Assembly: GCF_019097595.1 (NCBI RefSeq)
Contig: NC_080731.1
Location: 10,572,571-10,636,570 of the forward strand
Reading direction: 5' to 3'
DNA: 64,000 bases
DNA from: Hemibagrus wyckioides
Lineage: Eukaryota; Chordata; Actinopteri; Siluriformes; Bagridae
Below are positions 23,238 through 32,960 of the stretch, piece by piece. Under the pieces are notes generated by a model. That model was not told where the DNA came from. It worked only from the letters and a program-made list of their open reading frames with translations, and did no database searches. Numbering within the stretch: position 1 is the first letter of the stretch; every line of letters begins with the position of its first letter. Both the position numbers and the translations under genes were made by a program.

Positions 23238-25395
23238 TCAGCTTAGTTAATGAATCATCTTTGTTTCTGCCAGTTCAGTCTTTGTAAAGACTCATTGCTC
23301 TGCTGCTTCTGGCTTGGCAGCAGTACTGATAATAAATAAATCTCACTCTGAGATGTAGTTCATTTAACAAATTTAAGTAAAATGTAAAAGAAACTTGCTA
23401 ATACAATTTCTTACAAATATTGAAAGGGTCCTATCGTTGTTGCCGTGTAAAGCTTATTTAAAAGGCTTAGTTCAATTTGCTTATTTATTCTTTTCACAAG
23501 AAGATTTCACTCCTTTTTTTCAGTGTAGTCTACATTTATTCATTTATTTATTTAGATTTTGTTATTATGTTTGTTTGTTTGTTTTTTTTTAATCCAATGC
23601 ACCCACTGGTGCCATCGAACAACCAAAAATAAAAGCAAAAGTAACTTCTTATATTTATATTTCTTACCTGTTTTTCCTCCCATTAGAGGCAGCTCGCATC
23701 CACGTTCATTACGTTTCAAATAGCCTGAGGCGTAGCAAAATGCTAGGCAAGACTAAATGAAAGAAAGTGCATTAATTCACTGCAAACATTAATATAGTTT
23801 CCATCTTTTCCCCAGTGCTTTGTGAACATCTCTGGACATTTCTTTCAACGTTTGAGCTCAAAGGACACTCAAAGATATGAGCTACTCATCTACTCTAACT
23901 CATTGTAGATTGTGAGACATTTCTGTTACTGAGTCTCACAGGCTTGGAACCTTTTGGCATGTCTGCACCGTCTGTACTGAAAAAAAAAAAAAATCCATAG
24001 TGTCACAACCGTAGGCGCCGTGCTATTGCTCTGTGCACTGTGCACTTTCCATCTGTTCTCGTGAGGCGGCAAACCAAAATGAAGTCTTTTTAAGTCTCTT
24101 GGGATGTTTGGCCCTGAATTACACAATTCTGAGAGCTGCATTTTCAATTCAGAGTGTGGATGGGAAGACCGTATGAGTGATTTCTTGCAGGGGTATTCAG
24201 ATCCGTTGTCTGGTGTCAGGGTCTAAATCATTTTGTCAGTGTATGTCACTTTGCGCATATATATAAAAGAAAATCTTTATTTACTTCGCTCATAGAGTAG
24301 ACAGACACCATATGTCATGTGTTATATGTCGTTATTCCTCACAGAAAATGAACATGTGCGCTGAACCAGGAAAAGAAAACATACATTTTAGCAAAATCAT
24401 TTTTCAAGGATTCGGAAAAAATGGCTCTTAGCGACTGTACTGTGACTAATTGCATCACATCAGGCGTCTGCTCAATTAAATATCTAATTATACTAATTAT
24501 ACATTTATTATATTACATATAATGTTTGCTACTTAACTCAATCACCGAAGTGTATTATCTGACGTGATTATAACCTTCAAAAAGGGCATTGTTATGATCC
24601 TATCATTAATAATTTTAATGGCATTAATCCAACCATGACTTTTTGCATAGGAGGCATGGAAGGAAAATGGACAGGAGGAGTGCTGCATGTTTGTTGCAGC
24701 AATGAGAAGAGGTTCTTTGTTTTTGCGATCTTTGTTCTGTTCCTCGCAATACAAACGATGTTCCTCTGGAGAGCCGCCAGTCGGTTAGTTTATTGGTCCC
24801 ACCGGGTTTGACCGCCTACACACGTACCTCTGTCTCAAGTCTCCTCTGTGTACTCTGTTTACATTTCCTTGGCCTAGTTACCCAGCATGCACCGCACATG
24901 TTGGATGGAGACCAGTGCTTGATATATCAGTTAGTTTGTATCTTTCCTTCTTTTACTTTTTTCGTTCGACTGGTCCAAACTTACTAGCCGTATGATTGAA
25001 TTCATTCTATCTTTCTTTTACTTAGAGTGACCACCCAGTTAATACAAAATAAACAGCAGTAACTTCTTTTATAATGTTTAATTGTAATGTTTCCAATAAA
25101 TAAAAAAAAGCAATTACATCCAATCAATATCTTTCCTGCCGTTAAACCCACTGTTATTTCATATAACATTTTATGTATTTATTTCTTCCATCTCTATTAA
25201 TGTGCTGCACTGATGTGGGTGGAATGGCACAAAAGGTGGTGTGACATTCAAAATTCTCCAACACACTGGGATTTTTTTTTTTATTTTTGTAACTTTTTGG
25301 GTTTTTTTTTTGCTTATGCCCTACTGACACCCGAGATCCTGTTAGTGCAAAATTAAGACATTATTTTCTTGACTTTAAGTTCAGCTTTACAAGTA

Positions 25396-25551
25396 CTGTT
25401 CAGTTTCTTGCAGCATGTTCCATATTTATTCCATCACACTTCTGTAACAAATAAGAACAAATCAGTTGTGGCTACTAAAGGCCAGATCATACCAAAAACT
25501 TTTATGAATTCTATTTAAACCAGGATTTAATTCCACACCATCTTTATTATT
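25396..25551. repeat. Segment R1, copy 1 of a direct duplication
   Basis: It matches 26475-26618 closely: CTGTTCAGTTTCTTGCAGCA, then ACAAATAAGAACAAATCAGT, GTGGCTACTAAAGGCCAGAT, and TTTAAACCAGGATT with ATCTTTATTAT. Copy 2 lacks an internal stretch of about 12 nt (CATACCAAAAAC). Confidence 0.9.
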
Positions 25552-25781
25552 CATCTTTATGTGTTTAAGGTATAACAACCCAATACCTATTATCAGTACA
25601 AAGTAACATTACTGTATTAAAATACCAAATTTAATTACCAATAGCAATGTTCTTTTTTGCTCAGACTTCTTTTGTTGCTTAATTAGGCTAGATCTAAATT
25701 TGTGATCATACTGTACTGTAGATCAGAGTGTAAAAGTATGAAGTTGTATGTATGGTTGTTAAGGACACCTGTAGAATTGGG
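25552..25781. other. No gene recognised
   Basis: Spacer between duplicated segment R1 and the SINE. AT-rich. Confidence 0.5.
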
Positions 25782-25968
25782 AAGTGGTAGCTTAGTGGTT
25801 AAGGTGTTGGCTGTTTGAGTGGAAGGTTGGGAGTTTGAATCCCAGATCCACCAAGCTGCTACTGCTGGGTCCCTGAGCAGGGCCTTTAACCCTTAATTGC
25901 TCAGTTGTATAAAATAAGATGTTAAAAATGTAAGTTGCTCTGGATTATGGTGTGTGCAGATGCAGTGG
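25782..25968 (+). repeat. tRNA-derived SINE, best preserved copy
   Basis: A tRNA-like head contains an A-box-like TAGCTTAGTGGTTAAGG and a B-box-like GAGTTTGAATCCCAG. The body reads CCACCAAGCTGCTACTGCTG, GGGCCTTTAACCC and TTGCTCAG, and the tail reads GTAAGTTGCTCTGGATTATG followed by a degraded GTCTGCCAAATGC-like end. This is a Pol III SINE type widespread in otophysan fishes. At least five other, more degraded copies occur in the window (3345, 13335, 17955, 45095, 61015 and 63005 regions). Confidence 0.85.
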
Positions 25969-26069
25969 CTCGACAGTCTCACTTCCTGTGTGCCTTTCTT
26001 TACTTTATTTTACACTAATGTTACATTCAGCTGTGCAAATAGCTGCTATTACTTTATATTTCAAGTTCA

Positions 26070-26341
26070 GTCAAGTTCCTCCACACCAAACTCACTCATC
26101 CATGTCTTTATGGACCTTGCTTTGTGCACTGGTGTACAGTCATGTTGGAACAGAAAGGGGTCATCCTCAAACTGTTCACACAAAGTTGGGAGCATGAAAT
26201 CGTCCAAAATGTCTTGGTATGATGAAGCATTGAGTTACTTTCACTGGAACTGGAAGGGGGGCAAGCCCAACCCCTGAAAAAAACAACACCTGAATCTAAT
26301 GATATGGAGTGGTGTCCCAAAACTGTTGGCAATATAGTGTA
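26070..26341 (-). mobile_element. Tc1-like transposon fragment (3' truncated)
   Basis: The right end, TTGGCAATATAGTGTA, is a characteristic terminus of fish Tc1-like elements. Read on the minus strand, the interior decodes as transposase with the order G-W/L-x-P, L-x-x-x-K-T-F-W-T, C-S-Q-L-C-V-N-S-L-R, C-S-N-M-T-V-H and T-K-Q-G-P. These align with the family's GLGPL, DILDNF, LPTLWEQF, QHDCAPVH and KA motifs, including a second catalytic Asp that is altered here. The sequence at 26070-26100 adds the W-x-G-G-T-W-like segment just after it. The 5' end, the helix-turn-helix region and the last catalytic residue are missing. It is a dead remnant. Confidence 0.8.
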
Positions 26342-26437
26342 GATCCTTTTTGTACATCACAGAAAACTGTTGTGTTTAATTTTTATATCCACCTTTTTTT
26401 TTACCAGTACATGGGCGTTTCATTCTGCAATGGAAAT

Positions 26438-26472
26438 GGATTTAATAGACATTTTCAATCAGTATAAACAAA
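26438..26472. repeat. Short repeat R2, copy 1
   Basis: GGATTTAATAGACATTTTCA followed by ATCAGTATAAACAAA. It recurs at 26708-26744 as ATTTAATGGACATTTTCAAT with CAGTAAAAACAAA, so segment R1 copy 2 is bracketed by R2 copies. Confidence 0.85.
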
Positions 26473-26474
26473 AT

Positions 26475-26618
26475 TCTGTTCAGTTTCTTGCAGCATGTTC
26501 AATATTTATTCCATCTCACTTCTGTAACAAATAAGAACAAATCAGTTGTGGCTACTAAAGGCCAGATTTTTATGATTTCTGTTTAAACCAGGATTCAGTT
26601 CTACATCATCTTTATTAT
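26475..26618. repeat. Segment R1, copy 2 of a direct duplication
   Basis: Near-identical to 25396-25551 over about 95 nt at the left end, with more divergence to the right. The intervening 0.9 kb holds a SINE and a Tc1 fragment. Confidence 0.9.
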
Positions 26619-26707
26619 CCTTACTAAAGAAGGAATTCTTTGTTAAAGCACACTTTGCTCTGAAAACCAGCAGGGTTTTTTTCCGGGTGAGAGTTGAAAA
26701 TTGAAGT

Positions 26708-26744
26708 GGACATTTAATGGACATTTTCAATCAGTAAAAACAAA
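26708..26744. repeat. Short repeat R2, copy 2
   Basis: Second copy of the 26438-26472 block, 236 bp downstream in direct orientation. Confidence 0.85.
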
Positions 26745-27778
26745 TTAATTATTTTATGGTTGCAAGTCTGATATAAATTAGTCAGGACACTGTTGGCCTT
26801 CAGTGTGACACTTTACCATCATTTCATTTTAGTGGTTAAATATAAGACCTTTAAATTGTAGATGCTTATAAACAAGATATAAACATTTGTGACCTCTGTT
26901 TGGATCCTTTCTATGCATTTACTGCCTGTAGTAGACTAGCTATTACAGAAAATTTATGAAAAACTACAAATTCTTAAAGTGCTGAGTGTTTACTTTCATA
27001 TGAGCCATTAGCCACCCTTGAGGCAAAGAAATTCAATGCTGAACATGGGCACACATAAAGTAAAAAGAGATAAATATCAGGAAATTGCTTTATACTCAAT
27101 AAAACCAATGAAATTCTATTCTAGATTAAGTCATACTTGTTATAAGACTACTACAGAAATTCAAAATGGCCTGGAGGATTGAAAGCCTTAACAAGACCTA
27201 CTCCCCTATAACCCTGCAACCCCCCACCCATCAACACAGCAGCACACACATGTTTGACACCTCTGTGACTCATTTACAATCTTGTGTGGCTATATATCAG
27301 CTGAGGTGAATCCAGAAAGGGAAGTTATATTCCTCCCAGCTCACAGATCAATAAGTCGTGCACCTAGCTTTAAGTGAGATTTACTACACAGTGGCGTAAG
27401 TTATGTTATCACCCAGCTCCTTCTTGCTCCTTCCTTACATTGGTCTGTGGAGTGAATAGGATACAAGCGGTAGAACTCTTCTTCTACATTGTGTACTCAT
27501 ATGAAATGCACAAAAATTCATGTATTATTTTAGTCTATTTTCCATAAGTTGGCAGTAATATCTTTAATAAGAGCTTTTGAAAAGGATTATTAGATAGTAT
27601 GGCACTGGACAGTTTGCAGAAAGGTTCTTCAAGCCTTTACTAGTTGAACTATTTTTTAAATACTTAAAAAAGTATTTGTTTCTTGAAAGTTATACACAAA
27701 TGTGGTTATTAACATGAATAGATAAAAAAGTGAATCTGATTCTGCCATTTTGCTTTTCTGACTATAAATGACAAAATT

Positions 27779-27811
<33 letters not shown>

Positions 27812-29184
27812 TAGTCCTACTTACTGAAAATAAAAAAATTGTCTGCTTTCTGAATTGCAAATAATAAATCAATGAATCTGTTGACAGTTCAGACTTTTCC
27901 ATTTGCTTTAAATCTACTGGATTGATCCAAGACAAGTTCACTGTCAAAATTTTGTTTGATTCTCCTACAAACCACTGCTTTATGTGGGCTGTGAAAGACA
28001 ATAATTCTCTGTTGATACTTACTGAGAAAGATTTATGTGCTCATAAAACAAAAGGAAAGAATAGGATTCCAGAAAACCCAGGCCAAAGACAGTCTAGACG
28101 TTGTTGCTAAAACCATACTGTGGAAATGGTCGTGGCTAGAAAATGGGCTCTCAAACATACTCAATGAATTGGTCATTTGTAATACCAAAGGGTAACAGTA
28201 ATAACCAGGGCTGGAGAAATTGTCTGACTCAGAGTGTTTGATGTGGCTCAACCATGAACATGCAAAGCTAAGCTGAGGGAAATACCACATCTTGAGAACA
28301 TATTTCGAAGAAAAGGGAATGTCTGACTTGGATTGTCTCTGATTAACTCTGTGTCTCTCAGCTGACAACCGGTTTCAATGTCAGCAATTTCCCTGTATTT
28401 GCCCACAGTGTATGTGGCAGCAAGAATTGCTTCCCTTGCATCAGTCATAATTATCCCATTAGACAGATAAACAGAAGTGCTGCCTTCTGTGCTTAAGATG
28501 AGTATTGGTATTGGCATCAGCATAACACATTTGTCTTTATCAGTTTGGTGCTTTGCAGTTGCCAAATCTGTCATGACTTTTCCTCAGCAAGGCAAGGGCA
28601 AACACTATGAGCCATGTCTCAGCACTGACAATGACTCACTCATCAAAAACTATTAGGCAATCGATAAAAGAAAGAACAACCAAAATAACAGCAGATGTGT
28701 AAGTTAGCATGGACTCTGGGAAATATCCATATATCAATACCACAGGTTGGCTGTATTCCACCCAGGGCCATAACCGCACATTCATTCCGAGAATAATGCT
28801 ACATCTTTCTTGCCAAGTTAGACCCTATTCTTATTAAATAGGCCATAAATAAGCTGCTTGTGTCCATACTGCAATGTCAGACATGTAACTACTTCAGGAT
28901 AAAAAAACCTGGGCAACTTATACAATATATAACCCTGTCTTCTAGACGATAGAGCATGCAATTTCAATTTCCTGTGTCTTCTCACAAACCTGAACTCTTA
29001 ACATTTTTCCATGTCAGTTTATAAAGCTCTGTTTATATTTCACATGGATTGGGAAAAGTGTTTTATTAAAACAAAAGCTACTTAATGAACAAAATGAGCA
29101 TCCTATGATTGTGATTTTAGTTTGAGACTAATGAGACTGCAGTGTGTCTAAGCAGATTAACATAAAGACAAATCAAATGAATGG
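26745..29184. other. No gene recognised
   Basis: It contains the (ATC)n run at 27778-27811. The overlapping minus frames at 28033-28368 and 28248-28574 (111 and 108 codons) are of chance length, with no recognised domain and no clear splice sites. Confidence 0.4.
27778..27811. repeat. (ATC)n microsatellite
   Basis: About 11 perfect ATC/CAT units. Confidence 0.95.
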
Positions 29185-29630
29185 TCCAATACACACCCCA
29201 CCCTGTTCCCATACATCCTAATACAAACCTCACCTCATCTCTGCCTGACCCCAGAACATCCCCATCCCCACATGACTCAACACCATCAACACCCTGTCCT
29301 TACATGTGCCAACACTATCCCCAACCCATCCCTGCCTCTTCTCACAATTCTTTCTCCCCATCCCTGCATGCTTCAACACCATTCCCATTCTCCTCTGAAT
29401 CCCTTAAAATGATCTCTCTCCCATCTCTACATGCACCCACACCTCAACCCCCCCCTGCACCAACATTATTCCCATTTCATCTCAACATGCCCCAGCACCA
29501 CCCACTCTGTCTCCTTATGCCCAAACACAATCCTCATCCCATCCCATCCCCACATGACCCAACACTGTTCCCATTCTAGCACTTGCTCCGATACTGCCCC
29601 CACCCTTATCCCACATGCTCTAGCATGTCT
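29185..29630. repeat. Degenerate C-rich minisatellite
   Basis: About 450 bp with strong C over G asymmetry on the + strand, built from diverged units resembling CATCCCCACATGACCCAACA followed by CCATTCCCAT, with a period of roughly 45-55 bp. CCAACAC, CCCCACATG and TTCCCAT recur in the same order. The plus frame at 29181-29579 (132 codons, mostly Pro, Ser, Thr and His) is a translation of this repeat and not a protein gene. Confidence 0.75.
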
Positions 29631-29734
29631 TATCCTAGGCATTATTTAAACATGCCTCAAAACAAAAAATGGTTGCATACAAATTGTAAGTATTTGTTCA
29701 CATTGTTTCAGTGTAGTTTATATTATTATTCCAT

Positions 29735-29960
29735 CAATTCATTTTTTGTGTCGCTTATCCCTAAGCAGGGTTGAGGGGAACCTGGAGGCACCAGGGGACA
29801 AGAACCTGGGGATACGAAGCACAAGGAAGAGGACACCTTGGACAAGGTCCCAGCCTACTGCAGGTCACACTCTAATGTAACACATTCACACAACCATTTA
29901 CACACTATAGATGATTTCGATATGCCAACCTATGATATATGTCTTTGGGCTGGTCATTAT
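29735..29960 (-). repeat. Fish SINE/LINE-tail repeat (family M), antisense
   Basis: Reads as the reverse complement of the repeat at 39285-39612. CATCAATTCATTTTTTGTGT and CGCTTATCC (complement of GGATAAGCGG) are followed by GGTTGAGGGGAACCTGGAG, GACACCTTGGACAAGGTCCC, CTACTGCAGGTCACAC, ATTTACACACTATAG and ATGTCTTTGGG. Confidence 0.8.
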
Positions 29961-31138
29961 ATTGGTATATAGCCTAATGCCAACAAAATGCATCCCTGAA
30001 GCATGTTTTTCGAGCAAACAGAGAGAGAGAAACTAGTATGCTCTGTTTTCCAAATGATACAATTGTGAAAACTAATCAAGAATTAATTCCTGCTGTGATT
30101 CTGTGCTTTTATACCAAATCAGCAGGAGTCGGAAACATTTTTACCTGGAAGGAAACTTCTATTTCAATTCCATAAGTGTGTTCAATTGCCTGTGAATATA
30201 GCCAGTTAAAACAAAGCAATGTTCCTCTCCAAGAGCTAAAACTTGAATAGGTGAAAGCTTTTCATCTCACTCCTTTCCTTTTCATCACCTATAGGTATCC
30301 ATAGAAGCCATGGACCCTCTGGGGCGTCTAATAAATGAAAACTAACCCAGAATAAAATGTTTTTCTTACTGTATTTGGTATAGTTAATTGCACAAGCAAG
30401 AAATTATTCCTCCATATGTTTTCAGAGAGCTAACAGTGGCTTCTTATTCACAATATTCCACTGAAGCATTTGTATTTCTGAGTACATAGTAAACACATAT
30501 TTTAGAAACACATTTTCAATGTATACAGTTGCACACATTTAAATTCAAGTCACTGGCATTGAAATCGAGCTTTCATCGTGTTATTCTCCCACCTAATCCC
30601 CTTCGCTCATTCCTCTGTCCATTTTATGTACCTGTAATTCCTTGGCATACTCACTACTCTTAACTGACACATTAAAAAGTGTAATGTCGGCCAACCCCTA
30701 CAACCTTGAATGGTGATCACTTACACTGTACAACACACCGGATCTTAACATATGAACCATCCATGAACCAGCCATCACACATTACACCTATTAATCAAAT
30801 CACATTAGCTCAACTAGCAAATGTCCTACTCCCAACACTTATTATCACCAACCTTGAAGAAGAACAAAGAACTGAGATCAAATCAATCAACTTTTGATAA
30901 ATGTTACTATATGTTTCAGTGTCAAACACATTTGACGATTGATGACTATGTAGCCTTCCCTTGTCAGGGTGCCTGAAGGCAGCAGACATGATTCCTTGAC
31001 TTGGAGACTTGGTGCAAGTGGTTTAAATATAAATCTTCAATGAATAAACACTCCAGAAGGGGAGAATAAGCCATAAATGTAAAATATATAATGGAGTACA
31101 AAGATCAACAGCTACAAAGCAGAACACATTGAGCAAAA
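29961..31138. other. No gene recognised
   Basis: AT-rich DNA. The part nearest 31138 may belong to the same decayed retrotransposon as the integrase fragment that follows, but no LTR border is visible. Confidence 0.4.
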
Positions 31139-31333
31139 CTACAGATTGTAGATGTGGAGGGGTTTCTTAGCAAAGGGCAGCTTAGCTAGAGGCACAAAAT
31201 GGGCAGCTTCGGAGAATTTGTCAACAACTACAAGAATGCTGGTATTATCTTGTGAGGTGGTTACTGCTGTGTCAAAGTCAGTGGCAATGTGTGATAAAAA
31301 ATGACTTGGTGTCTGTAACATGAAAAAAGGCAC
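31139..31333 (-). pseudogene. Ty3/gypsy retrotransposon integrase fragment
   Basis: The minus-strand frame contains SHIATDFDT, SQDNTSILVVVDKFSEAAHF and VPLAKLPFAKK. These follow the conserved start of Ty3/gypsy integrase cores (W-S-H-I-x-x-D-F, N-T-x-I-L-V-V-V-D-R-F-S-K-A-A-H-F, L-P-K-L-P). The Asp in ATDF corresponds to the first catalytic residue of the DDE triad. Only about 50 integrase residues remain; the second Asp and the Glu are absent, and no LTRs, protease or reverse transcriptase were found alongside. It is a dead scrap next to the Tc1 copies. Confidence 0.8.
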
Positions 31334-31629
31334 CTTTTTGGGCCATAGAAACTGAATATACTCTGTTATCTCCTCTGCTATGTGTAACTACTAGAAGAGG
31401 AGTCTTACAGGAAACTCATATCCACCTGCAACTGACCAACTATTTGTGAATTGAATTTAACGTCCATTTGATATGTTTTGTACATTTTAAAAATGTTCAC
31501 TTTAAGGGAACTATAGTGTAAATAAAGGGATATTTCTTTGGAAATATCTTCTGTCCAAAACATTTAGGACAGAGCTTAAGTAAATATAGAAACCAACAAT
31601 ATTTAGATGTGGCTCTAGAACCTAATGTG

Positions 31630-32160
31630 GATCCATGGGTGAAAGGAAGAATGTGACCTGGTCTGATGAATCTCATTTTGATGAGCATGGTCAGATGCAT
31701 GTGTATCCGTAACCCTAGGAAGAGATGGCAGTGTGATGCTCTGGGTAATGATCTGCCAGGAAATTTTTACCTACGTAAACAATGTTGCAGTTTTTTCCTT
31801 CAGGGCAATGGTATTCGCTAATGACAGTGGCCTTTTTTATCAGGATAATGTGCCCGGACAAACTGCAAAAATTGTTCAGGAATGGTTTGAGAAAGATGAC
31901 AAAGAGTTCAAGGTGTTGATTTGGCCTCTAAATTCCCCAGATCTCAATCTGATCAAACATCTGTGGGATGTGTCTGAACTATCAAGGCCCCACCTCACAA
32001 CTTATAGGATTTAAAGGATCTGCTGCTAATGTCCTGGTGCCAGATACCACAACACACCTTTAGCATGTGGAGTCTTGAAGGGTCAGGACTGTTTTGGCAG
32101 CAAAAGGGGGACCAACACAATATTAGGCAGGTGGTCAAAATTTTATGGCTGATCAGTATA
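31630..32160 (+). mobile_element. Tc1-like transposon, copy A, 5'-truncated
   Basis: The plus strand carries the C-terminal half of a Tc1 transposase. CTGGTCTGATGAATCTCATT encodes the W-S-D-E-S-H motif with the first catalytic Asp. SGLFYQDNVPGQTA holds the second Asp, and NSPDLNLIKHLWDV is the usual final motif, with Lys where the third acidic residue normally stands (I-E-H changed to I-K-H). A frameshift and other changes lie between these blocks. The 3' end is intact through AGGGGGACCAACACAATATT to a TIR reading GGTGGTCAAAATTTTATGGC and ending GATCAGTATA. The 5' TIR and the DNA-binding domain are gone. Copy B lies tail to tail 34 bp away. Confidence 0.88.
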
Positions 32161-32194
32161 CGTACTGTACGTATATGTCAGTTTAAATATATTA

Positions 32195-32960
32195 TACACT
32201 GATTAGCCATAACATTATGACCACCTGCCTAATATTGTGTTGGTCCCCCTTTTGCTGCCAAAACAGTCCTGACCCTTCAAGGCATGGACTCCACCAGATC
32301 CCTGAAGTTGTGCTTCAAGATGTTAGCGGCAGATCCTTAAATCCTGTAAGTTGCGAGGTGGGGTCTCCATGGATCGGACTTGTTTGTCCAGCACATTCCA
32401 CAGATGCTCGATTGTATTGAGATCTGGGGACTTTGGAGGCCAAGTCAACACCTCAAACTCATTGTTCTGCTCATCAAACCATTCCTGAACCATTTTTGCT
32501 TTGTGGCATGGCGCACTATCCTGCTAAAAGAGGCCACAGCCATTAGGGAATACCGTCTCCATGAAAGGGTGTACATGGCCTTCAACAATGCTTAGGTAGG
32601 TGGTACGTGCCAAAGTAACTTCCACATGGATGGCAGAACCCAAGGTTTCCCAGCAGAACATTGCCCAAACCATGAGACTCCATCCACTGGCTTGCCTTCT
32701 TCCCATAGTGCATCCTGGTGCCATGTGTTCCCCAGGTAAGCAACGCACATGCACCTGGCCATCCACGTAATGCAGAAGAAAATGTGATTCTTCAGACCAG
32801 GCCACCTTCCTCCATTGCTCCGTGGTCCAGTTCTGATGCTCACATGCCCATTGTTGGTGCTTTTAAAATCCCACTCACAAACAGGTGCCATGATGAGAAG
32901 CTAATCAGTGTTATTCACTTCACCTGTCACTGCTCGTCATGTTATGCCTGATCGGTGTTT
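32195..32960 (-). mobile_element. Tc1-like transposon, copy B, internally deleted
   Basis: Both TIRs are present: TACACTGATTAGCCATAACA at 32195 and the complement of ATGTTATGCCTGATCGGTGT at the other end. The minus-strand frame from 32805 down encodes the W-S-E-E-S-H-F first catalytic motif (Glu in place of one residue), GEHMAPGC, the VWAMFCWETLG block, HVHPFMETVFP and GCGLF. A CAG-to-TAG change then stops the frame just before the QDSAPCH motif with the second Asp; the frame is otherwise readable beyond the stop toward the I-E-H-L-W motif. The N-terminal helix-turn-helix region is deleted: the sequence jumps from the CACATGCCCATTGTTGG block straight to the 5' TIR region. At about 766 bp it is clearly shorter than a full element. 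Inactive. Confidence 0.9.

Larger units (their letters stand above)
19061..25395. other. Long unannotated stretch, no gene recognised
   Basis: AT-rich DNA with the microsatellites listed separately. The minus frame at 20714-21016 (100 codons, hydrophobic) lies in DNA that looks like a decayed long-terminal-repeat-type sequence in antisense (GGATGGTTAGAGGCAGAGGA to CAAAACCATGACAGA) and is not a credible gene. A CTTTATTGCTCCCAAAGCGG motif at about 22691 resembles an antisense LINE tail. TTTA-rich runs occur at 19236-19270. Confidence 0.4.

Noticed and set aside
28033..28574. Two overlapping minus frames of 111 and 108 codons with protein-like composition
   Set aside because: In DNA this AT-rich several frames of this length are expected by chance in 64 kb on six frames. 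No known domain or paired splice sites were seen.
29181..29579. 132-codon Pro/Ser/Thr/His-rich plus frame
   Set aside because: It is a translation of a degenerate C-rich tandem repeat; adjacent frames are open for the same reason.
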